Assembly (NCBI GenBank): GCA_002349525.1
Contig: DEDL01000024.1
Location: forward strand, 76,481-97,395
DNA from: Lachnoclostridium sp. UBA2905
GTDB taxonomy: Bacteria > Bacillota > Clostridia > Lachnospirales > Lachnospiraceae
Direction: 5' to 3'
Length of the DNA stretch: 20,915 bases
Shown here piece by piece: positions 14,975 through 20,915 of the stretch (its first letter is position 1; every line of letters starts with the position of its first letter). Position numbers and translations under genes: made by a program. The notes below the pieces were generated by a model, which did not search any database, had not been told where the DNA came from, and saw only the letters and a list, made by a program, of their open reading frames with translations.

Positions 14975-16115
14975 ATTTCGCCTTCATAACCCTGTTGTTG
15001 CCAATAACAGTAATCTCATCTTCTGGATCCTCGCTTCCAATAACCACACCACTTTCAATAACACAGTTGTCACCAAGAATTGCTCTTCTGACAACTGCTC
15101 CAGGCTCAACTCTTGCACCTGGCAAGAGAATTGAATCCCTGACGGATGCGCCTTCTCCTACATAGCAGCCTGTACTTAATACAGAATGAACTGCTTCACC
15201 AAGTACATAGCAGGCATTAGAAACTATACAGCTTGAAAGCTTTGAATCAGCACCTATATACTGTGGTGGATATATATTAGAATTACTCATAACCTGACTC
15301 TCAACCTCATCAAGCTCAAAAGGTGGATTATGGCTTAAGAAACTCATGTTTGTATCATAGTACTCAGGAATAGTTCCTACATCTCTCCAGAATCCATTGA
15401 ACTGGTAGCAGAATAACCTCTTTCCTTCTTCAAGAAGCTTTGGAATAATATTTTTACCAAAGTCATGGCTTGAATTTTCGTTCTTGCTATCTTCAATAAG
15501 TGCTTTTACAAGTACCTTCTTTTTGAATATATATATACCCATTGATGCAAGATTTGAATCAGGTTTTTTTGGCTTTTCAGTGAATTTAACAATCTTTCCT
15601 TCTTCATCAGAAGTAATGATTCCAAAACGTGTAGCCTCTTTCCATTCAACAGGAATAACAGATACTGTAAGGTCTGCATTATTATTAATATGCTCTCTTA
15701 ACATATCCTGATAATTCATGCTGTAGAGATGATCTCCTGACAAAATGAGCACATACTCTGAGTCATAAATATCCATAAATTCAATATTCTGGTAAACAGA
15801 ATCTGCAGTACCGGCATACCACTGTCCGCCAGACTCAGTAGCATATGGTGGAAGAATAAATATTCCTCCCTCACGTCCACTCAAATCCCAGGATTTACCA
15901 CTACTGATATAGGAATTCAGGATAAATGGACGATACTGTGTAAGAACTCCCACTGTATCAATCCCTGAATTGGCACAGTTTGATAATGAAAAGTCTATTA
16001 TCTTATATTTACCACCAAATGAAACCGCTGGTTTAGCAACCTTCTTTGTAAGTGCTCCCAGTCTGCTGCCCTGACCTCCAGCAAGCAGCATCGCAATACA
16101 TTCTTTCTTTTTCAT
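14973..16115 (-). CDS. glgC: Glucose-1-phosphate adenylyltransferase (ADP-glucose pyrophosphorylase), catalytic subunit
   Basis: A 380-residue enzyme that makes ADP-glucose and pyrophosphate from glucose-1-phosphate and ATP, the committed step of bacterial glycogen synthesis. The Gly-rich nucleotide loop LAGGQGSRL (11-19), the conserved KPAVSFGGKYKIIDF (28-42), catalytic D128 in SGDHLYSMNY and sugar-phosphate-binding K181 in FTEKP are all present. The C-terminal part (about 285-380) is a left-handed beta-helix of hexapeptide repeats. The length is typical of Firmicute GlgC. It starts 21 bp after glgP with AGGGGG 7 nt upstream, and glgD follows after 15 bp. Activity is probably set by partnership with GlgD rather than by the strong allosteric sites known in enterobacteria; that is inference from the family. 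Confidence 0.98.
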   Translation of the reverse strand: MKKKECIAMLLAGGQGSRLGALTKKVAKPAVSFGGKYKIIDFSLSNCANSGIDTVGVLTQYRPFILNSYISSGKSWDLSGREGGIFILPPYATESGGQWYAGTADSVYQNIEFMDIYDSEYVLILSGDHLYSMNYQDMLREHINNNADLTVSVIPVEWKEATRFGIITSDEEGKIVKFTEKPKKPDSNLASMGIYIFKKKVLVKALIEDSKNENSSHDFGKNIIPKLLEEGKRLFCYQFNGFWRDVGTIPEYYDTNMSFLSHNPPFELDEVESQVMSNSNIYPPQYIGADSKLSSCIVSNACYVLGEAVHSVLSTGCYVGEGASVRDSILLPGARVEPGAVVRRAILGDNCVIESGVVIGSEDPEDEITVIGNNRVMKAK

Positions 16116-16122
16116 ATTGAAA

Positions 16123-16128
16123 CCCCCT
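16123..16128 (-). promoter_or_regulatory. G-rich ribosome binding site of glgC
   Basis: The minus strand reads AGGGGG, 7 nt before the glgC ATG at 16115 and about 8 nt after the glgP stop. Like the glgD site it is a G-run rather than AGGAGG. These two adjacent genes encode subunits of the same enzyme, and only they in this operon share this form. Confidence 0.55.
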
Positions 16129-16136
16129 AGTACATT

Positions 16137-18566
16137 TTATAATTTCCATATTTCTTCAGCATACTGACGAATAGTTCTGTCACTTGAGAAGAAACCGGAC
16201 TTAGCAGTATTGTGAAGTGCCTTTTTGTTCCATGCACTTCTGTCCTCATAAAGGTGCTCAAGATGATGCCATCCTTCCACATAGCTTCTGAAATCTTTAA
16301 GAACAAAGAATTCATCATTGTTACGAAGAACATTGTCAAATATAGTATTAAAGTTACCTGACAGGGCACCATAGGTTCCATCCACAAGCTGATCCATAAT
16401 CTTCTTAATAACAGGATCATTATTATATTCATCCCATGCAAAATAATTCTTTTCAGCTCTGTATCTGTCTATTCTCTCTGAACGAAGACCAAATATCTCA
16501 ATGTTGTCGTCACCAACAAGCTGTGATATCTCAACATTAGCTCCATCCAATGTTCCAAGTGTAATTGCGCCATTCATCATGAACTTCATGTTACCTGTTC
16601 CTGATGCCTCCATACCAGCTGTTGATATCTGCTCACTGATATCAGCTGCAGGATAAATATACTGGGCATTGGAAACTGCAAAGTTTGGAACAAATGCTAC
16701 CTTTATTCTGTCTTTGACTCTTGGATCATTGTTAACAACATGAGCAACTGAATTAACAAGTCTTATAACATCCTTTGCAAATTCATAACCCTGTGCTGCC
16801 TTTCCAGCAAATACAAATGTTGTAGGTACAACATCAAAATCAGGCTCATTTATAAGTCTGTCATAGAGATACATCACCTTAAGAAGATTTAAGAGCTGTC
16901 TCTTATAAGCATGGAATCTCTTAACCTGTATATCAAAGATGGAATTGCAGTCAATTTTAATTCCACTTGTATCCATAATGTATTTTGCAAGACGTTCCTT
17001 ATTCTGAAGCTTACACTTATCCATTGCTTCAAGAAATGCCTTATCTTCCTTGTAGGCCATAAGCTTCTCAAGCTCATTGGCATCCTTCATCCACTTATCA
17101 CCAATTGTCTCTGTAATAAGCCTGCTATATGCCGGATTAGCCTGAGCAAGGAATCTTCTGTGTGTAATACCATTGGTTTTGTTCTGGAACATATCAGGTT
17201 TCAGAACATAGAAATCATGAAGAACATTGTTCTTAAGGATCTCTGTATGAAGTGCTGCAACACCATTAACTGTGTGACCTGAAATGATGGAAAGATTAGC
17301 CATTCTAACTTCACCATTCCATAATATTGCAGTTGTCTCAATAAGCTTCTGCCAGTTATCAATATTACGCGGAAAGCTTTCAATATATCTTCTGTCAATC
17401 TCTTCAACGAAATCATATACACGTGGAAGAAGTTTTCTAAACATGTCAATAGGCCATTTTTCAAGAGCCTCAGGTAATATTGTATGGTTAGTATAAGAGA
17501 TACTTCTCTTTGTAATATCCCATGCTGTATCCCAGTCAAGACCCTCACCATCAATAAGAACTCTTAAAAGTTCAGGCCCGCAAAGTGCAGGATGTGTATC
17601 ATTGGTATGGATAGCAACAAGATCAGGGAAACGTTTCCAGTCTGATCCATACTGTTTTTTAAATGTTTTAACAATATTGTTGATCCCTGCAGATACAAAC
17701 ATATACTCCTGTTTAAGTCTGAGAACTTTACCAGGGTCACTACTGTCATTAGGATAAAGAATACTTGTTATAGCTTCAACATCAGAACGGAACTTCATGG
17801 CTCCACTGTAATCTCCTCTGTTAAATGCATCCATATCAAAATTCTCTTCAGCAGGTTCAGCACTCCATAATCTAAGTGTATTAACAGTCTCCCCGCCGTA
17901 ACCTACAACAGGTACATCATAAGGAACAGCGATTATGCTTTCTCCACCTTCTTGTGTACACCAGAACTTATCATTCTCATAATGACGAACTACTTCACCG
18001 CCAAATCTTACTAATACTGAATCCTCTTTTTTCTTGGTTTCCCAAGGATAACCATCCTCTAACCAGTTATCAGGAAGCTCAACCTGACGTCCTTCTTTTA
18101 TAACCTGCTTAAATAATCCATACTGATATCTTATTCCATTACCATGACCTGCATAACCAAGACTTGCAAGAGAGTCAATGAAACATGCTGCCAGTCTTCC
18201 AAGTCCACCATTTCCAAGACCCGGATCTCTTTCCTGTGCAAAAATATTGTCAAGATCTTCACCAAGATCAGCAAGACCATCCCTGACAATATCAGTTATC
18301 TGAAAATTAATCAGATAATTCTCAAGAAGCTTTCCAATAAGAAATTCCATCGAAAAATAATAAACCTTCTTCTGGGATTCCTTAGCTGCTTTATGGCTGC
18401 ACTCTCCTCTAATCTCTTTTGCTTCTGAAGCAACAAGCTTTGCAAGAATAGCATATCTTTCTTTTGCATTGCAGTCTTCAAATTTTTTACCAAGTTCCTC
18501 ACCAAAGAGTTCAAGATATCTTTTCTTGAATTCTTCTTTGTCTTTGAAAATCTTACTTTCTGTCAT
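16137..18566 (-). CDS. glgP: Glycogen/maltodextrin phosphorylase (GT35)
   Basis: An 809-residue pyridoxal-phosphate enzyme that releases glucose-1-phosphate from the non-reducing ends of glycogen with inorganic phosphate. Family landmarks include the N-terminal DPGLGNGGLGRLAACF (114-129), HTNDTHPAL (320-328), VKRFHAYKRQLLN (548-560) and the PLP site EASGTGNMKFMMNG (653-666), where K661 should form the Schiff base. The length matches the usual 800-830. No N-terminal regulatory phosphorylation region of the eukaryotic type is seen. It has a strong AGGAGG 8 nt before the ATG and starts 20 bp after glgB; glgC follows after 21 bp. A degradative enzyme is therefore placed between branching enzyme and the synthesis genes. 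Phosphoglucomutase would be needed to pass the product to pgi and is not encoded here. Glycogen versus maltodextrin preference cannot be read from sequence. Confidence 0.97.
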   Translation of the reverse strand: MTESKIFKDKEEFKKRYLELFGEELGKKFEDCNAKERYAILAKLVASEAKEIRGECSHKAAKESQKKVYYFSMEFLIGKLLENYLINFQITDIVRDGLADLGEDLDNIFAQERDPGLGNGGLGRLAACFIDSLASLGYAGHGNGIRYQYGLFKQVIKEGRQVELPDNWLEDGYPWETKKKEDSVLVRFGGEVVRHYENDKFWCTQEGGESIIAVPYDVPVVGYGGETVNTLRLWSAEPAEENFDMDAFNRGDYSGAMKFRSDVEAITSILYPNDSSDPGKVLRLKQEYMFVSAGINNIVKTFKKQYGSDWKRFPDLVAIHTNDTHPALCGPELLRVLIDGEGLDWDTAWDITKRSISYTNHTILPEALEKWPIDMFRKLLPRVYDFVEEIDRRYIESFPRNIDNWQKLIETTAILWNGEVRMANLSIISGHTVNGVAALHTEILKNNVLHDFYVLKPDMFQNKTNGITHRRFLAQANPAYSRLITETIGDKWMKDANELEKLMAYKEDKAFLEAMDKCKLQNKERLAKYIMDTSGIKIDCNSIFDIQVKRFHAYKRQLLNLLKVMYLYDRLINEPDFDVVPTTFVFAGKAAQGYEFAKDVIRLVNSVAHVVNNDPRVKDRIKVAFVPNFAVSNAQYIYPAADISEQISTAGMEASGTGNMKFMMNGAITLGTLDGANVEISQLVGDDNIEIFGLRSERIDRYRAEKNYFAWDEYNNDPVIKKIMDQLVDGTYGALSGNFNTIFDNVLRNNDEFFVLKDFRSYVEGWHHLEHLYEDRSAWNKKALHNTAKSGFFSSDRTIRQYAEEIWKL

Positions 18567-18586
18567 GTTTTTGACCTCCTAATTCA

Positions 18587-20494
18587 TCACTTAGTTTCAG
18601 TTTTTTTCTTCCTTCCTCGGCGCTTGAAGATAACACCTCCAATTGCACCCATATTAAATGAAATTGAATTGTCTTTTCCATGCCATGAAAGCTTTTCGCT
18701 TTCAATATCTTCACTGTTAACAACTCCGGAACCGCCATACTCCGTATCATCTGAATTAAATACTTCATAATACGTTCCCTTTTTAGGAATGCCAATACGA
18801 TAATCATTATATGACTGACATGAAAAATTGAGTACTACTATTAAATCGTCTATTGGACTCTTGCCATGTCTTATAAATGAAATGACATTCTGTTCCTTAT
18901 TGTCTGCATCAATCCATTCAAAGCCCTCCCAGGACATATCCTTAATCCATAATGCCTTGTATTCCTTATATACATTATTAAGAGCCTGTATGAACTTCTG
19001 ATGCTTTCTGTGAGTATCATACTTTTCAGTTAAAAACCACTCAAGTCCTTCATAATATCTCCACTCAATAAACTGAGCTATCTCATTGCCCATAAAATTA
19101 AGCTTTGCACCCGGGTGACATATCTGATACATAGCCAGTGCACGCACCCCTGCAAACTGTCTCCAGTAATCACCAGGCATTTTGCCTATAAGTGAACACT
19201 TACCATGAACAACCTCATCATGTGACAGTGGCAATATGAAATTCTCGTTATAAGCATACATCATTGAAAAAGTTATAAGGTTATGATTATAAGACTTATA
19301 TGGGAAATCTGTTTTAAAATAATTAAGTGTATCATTCATCCAGCCCATATCCCACTTATAATGGAATCCAAGTCCGCCACTCTCTGGTGGTCTTGTAACC
19401 AAAGGCCAGGCTGTACTTTCCTCTGCTATAAGCATTACATCTGAATAAATGCTTCCAACATATGAATTCATTTTCTGTAAGAAATCTATTGCCTTAAGAT
19501 CCCCCTCAGTTCCATCAGGATTATACTTTTTATCCTTTTCATCTTCTATTCCAAAGTTCATATATAGAATACTGCTGACTCCATCCACACGTATTCCATC
19601 AACATGATACTTCTCTATCCAGTACATAACATTGGAAATGAGGAAACTCCTTACTTCACCCTTTCCAAAATTAAAGGTGTATGTTCCCCACTGCAAATGC
19701 TCCTTCTCCTCGTATAGCTTATCCCCATTAAATCTTCCAAGTCCATGGGAATCTCTGCAAAAATGACCCGGTACCCAATCAACTATTACACCAATTCCGG
19801 CCTTATGAGCCTTTTCAATAAATCTCATGAAATCCTTTGGCTCACCGTATCTTGATGTAGGAGCGAAATATCCTGTGATCTGATATCCCCAGGAACCATC
19901 AAAAGGATGCTCCATAACCGGCATTATCTCGATATGGGTATATCCCATCTCTACCACGTATTCAATTAATTCATCTGAGAGATCATTATAAGAATAATAG
20001 CTTCCATCTTCATGACGTCTCCAGGAGCCAAGACTTACCTCATAAATATTAAGAGGTTTATTAAAAAAACCTCTTCTTTTCCTTGAGGACATCCATCTGC
20101 CATCTTTCCATGGATAACCTTCTATATTATAAGTTTTAGATGCAGTTCCTGGTCTTTTTTCTGCATAAAATGCATAAGGATCTGCCTTATAGATCAGTTC
20201 CCCCTGATATGTTTCAATCAAATATTTGTATTCTTCTCCATCTTCTATGCCCGGAACAAAAAGAGTCCATATCTCTTCTGTCTCGTCTGGCTCCATGCTA
20301 TGGCTAATCTCGTTCCATTCATTGAATTCGCCAATAACATGAACACTCTTAACACCAGGTGCCCAAACTGTAAATCTATATCCCTTAATGCCTTCAACCA
20401 CATCAGGATGTGCACCCATCTTTGTATAGCATTCAGTCCAGGTACCTTCCTTAAACATATATCTTTCGCTTTTATTAATTAGAAGTTCCGCCAT
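18587..20494 (-). CDS. glgB: 1,4-alpha-glucan branching enzyme (GH13)
   Basis: A 635-residue enzyme that introduces alpha-1,6 branches into glycogen. In the numbering of the two-codon-longer frame, a CBM48-like domain lies at about 36-110 (YRFTVWAP, EFNEW) and the GH13 barrel at about 150-520. Motifs are region I DWVPGHF (241-247), nucleophile D306 in GIRVDGVSS, acid/base E360 in LIAEEST and H427-D428 in LSHDEVVH. A C-terminal beta domain follows. The last 12 residues are very basic (KRRGRKKKTETK), unusual for the family. I place the start at 20494 rather than the first in-frame ATG at 20500. AAGGAAG directly abuts 20500, which is too close, but lies 6 nt from 20494. It is the first gene after an extended -10 promoter and so probably leads the glycogen operon. 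The enzyme assignment is firm; the start choice is likely. Confidence 0.96.
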   Translation of the reverse strand: MAELLINKSERYMFKEGTWTECYTKMGAHPDVVEGIKGYRFTVWAPGVKSVHVIGEFNEWNEISHSMEPDETEEIWTLFVPGIEDGEEYKYLIETYQGELIYKADPYAFYAEKRPGTASKTYNIEGYPWKDGRWMSSRKRRGFFNKPLNIYEVSLGSWRRHEDGSYYSYNDLSDELIEYVVEMGYTHIEIMPVMEHPFDGSWGYQITGYFAPTSRYGEPKDFMRFIEKAHKAGIGVIVDWVPGHFCRDSHGLGRFNGDKLYEEKEHLQWGTYTFNFGKGEVRSFLISNVMYWIEKYHVDGIRVDGVSSILYMNFGIEDEKDKKYNPDGTEGDLKAIDFLQKMNSYVGSIYSDVMLIAEESTAWPLVTRPPESGGLGFHYKWDMGWMNDTLNYFKTDFPYKSYNHNLITFSMMYAYNENFILPLSHDEVVHGKCSLIGKMPGDYWRQFAGVRALAMYQICHPGAKLNFMGNEIAQFIEWRYYEGLEWFLTEKYDTHRKHQKFIQALNNVYKEYKALWIKDMSWEGFEWIDADNKEQNVISFIRHGKSPIDDLIVVLNFSCQSYNDYRIGIPKKGTYYEVFNSDDTEYGGSGVVNSEDIESEKLSWHGKDNSISFNMGAIGGVIFKRRGRKKKTETK

Positions 20495-20500
20495 AAACAT

Positions 20501-20507
20501 CTTCCTT
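20501..20507 (-). promoter_or_regulatory. Ribosome binding site deciding the glgB start
   Basis: The minus strand reads AAGGAAG immediately before ATGTTTATG. The first ATG (20500) directly abuts the site; the second (20494) has the normal 6-nt spacing. This favours the shorter 635-residue product. Confidence 0.7.
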
Positions 20508-20522
20508 TACTTTCATATTTTC

Positions 20523-20539
20523 TGCTATTTCCCTTAGCA
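20523..20539 (-). repeat. Operator-like inverted repeat over the glgB transcription start
   Basis: TGCTA and TAGCA flank a 7-base centre (AGGGAAA on the minus strand), starting directly after the -10 hexamer and covering the predicted transcription start. The position is typical of a repressor operator; a small 5' hairpin in the mRNA is the alternative. The arms are only 5 bp, so chance is possible. Confidence 0.4.
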
Positions 20540-20548
20540 ATTATAACA
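20540..20548 (-). promoter_or_regulatory. Extended -10 promoter for the glycogen operon (glgB onward)
   Basis: The minus strand reads TGTTATAAT: a perfect TATAAT (20540-20545) with an extended TGN. The hexamer 17 bp upstream is AAAAAT, a poor -35, so this is an extended -10 type promoter. The start would be near 20533, about 35-40 nt before the glgB ATG. The 138-bp gap between yfcE and glgB holds this promoter and inverted repeats and no other gene. I see no clear terminator for the upstream gene. Confidence 0.65.
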
Positions 20549-20552
20549 TATT

Positions 20553-20580
20553 CTATTTTATCATTTTTTATAGAAAATAG
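20553..20580 (-). repeat. 7-bp inverted repeat upstream of the glgB -10
   Basis: CTATTTT (20553-20559) and AAAATAG (20574-20580) are perfect inverted copies around 14 bases. They occupy the spacer and -35 region of the glgB promoter. The arms share the CTATTT/AAATAG core with part of the downstream inverted repeat (CTATTT at 20525-20530), as if one half-site recurred three times. Confidence 0.4.
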
Positions 20581-20638
20581 CCAGTCTTTTTATGTTTTTT
20601 TAAATTTTGAATGTCATTTTGTGCAAAAACATGATTAT

Positions 20639-20915
20639 TTATGCATTTTTGTATTCATACCTTATATTACCATCAAAATCTTTCCATGTAAATATATGGT
20701 TTTCGTATATTATATATCCATGCCACGAATTTTCTTTTGGCAGGGTGACTGAGCCCGGATTCATATACACATATCCTTCATGCTCTACACATTTAGGAAC
20801 ATGTGTATGTCCATTAAGAAGTATCTCACCCATTCCTATTGGCGGAAGGTTTCTCTCATTGTAATGATGTCCATGTGTTGCAAATGCTGTTACCCCATCA
20901 AGCTCAAGAAGAATT
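20639..20915 (-). CDS. yfcE: YfcE/MJ0936-family metallophosphoesterase (partial, N-terminus beyond right edge)
   Basis: The last 91 codons of a gene that continues past the right edge; I extended the frame by hand from the internal Met at 20833 to the edge. The visible part carries the calcineurin-like metal ligands of the family's second half: THGHHYNE (residues 13-20 of the visible part), then LLNGHTHVPKC, followed by NPGSVTLPKE. These match the C-terminal metal-binding motifs of YfcE-type phosphodiesterases of about 155-185 residues. The first half, with the DxH and GNxD motifs, lies outside the window. The physiological substrate is not known; family members hydrolyse model phosphodiesters. 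It ends 138 bp before glgB on the same strand. The glgB promoter makes it likely to be a separate unit. Confidence 0.9.
   Translation of the reverse strand, partial: ILLELDGVTAFATHGHHYNERNLPPIGMGEILLNGHTHVPKCVEHEGYVYMNPGSVTLPKENSWHGYIIYENHIFTWKDFDGNIRYEYKNA

Noticed and set aside
16127..16441. A 104-codon minus-strand ORF overlapping the 3' end of glgP.
   Set aside because: It is a shifted frame within glgP, whose own frame carries the conserved C-terminus to a stop at 16137.
1..20915. Search by eye for tRNA, rRNA, CRISPR, insertion sequence, integrase or phage features.
   Set aside because: None were seen; the window is densely packed with metabolic genes on one strand and has no spare gap over 163 bp.

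Overview
The window is AT-rich and entirely co-directional: all thirteen protein genes lie on the minus strand, so transcription runs from the right edge to the left. The gene content suggests a fermentative anaerobic Firmicute of class Clostridia, most likely a gut or rumen Lachnospiraceae. The pointers are a glgC/glgD pair, a GH13-GH77 debranching fusion, a homodimer-type pyruvate:ferredoxin oxidoreductase, and a cdaA/ybbR locus preceded by two membrane proteins. The genus cannot be read from the sequence alone.

Region A (20639 to the right edge) holds the C-terminal half of a YfcE-type metallophosphoesterase. Region B (about 8600-20550) is a glycogen operon behind an extended -10 promoter: glgB, glgP, glgC, glgD, glgA and a GH13-GH77 fusion, with gaps of 15-45 bp and a Shine-Dalgarno sequence before each gene. 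Together they make ADP-glucose (GlgC with its catalytically degenerate partner GlgD), polymerise it (GlgA), branch it (GlgB), phosphorolyse it (GlgP) and trim the limit branches (fusion). Region C (3552-8544) holds pgi, with its own weak promoter candidate, and nifJ. These link sugar phosphate and pyruvate to fermentation. No phosphoglucomutase gene is present, so the glucose-1-P to glucose-6-P step must be encoded elsewhere.

Region D (1-3520) is a tightly packed operon behind a second extended -10 promoter: two uncharacterised membrane proteins, the diadenylate cyclase cdaA, and its regulator ybbR/cdaR, which runs off the left edge. Gene junctions are 2 bp apart or overlap.

The least ordinary features are these: a 180-residue histone-H1-like Lys/Ala/Thr/Glu tail on glycogen synthase, with an in-frame 15-bp tandem duplication; the debranching fusion, which parallels eukaryotic debranching enzyme in function but uses different families; a perfect 10-bp hairpin across the glgD stop codon just before the glgA ribosome binding site; clustered inverted repeats on the glgB promoter; and the two unknown membrane proteins translationally linked to the c-di-AMP cyclase. 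No RNA genes, CRISPR arrays, insertion sequences or phage genes were seen. No gene-free stretch reaches 300 bases; the longest is 163 bp.
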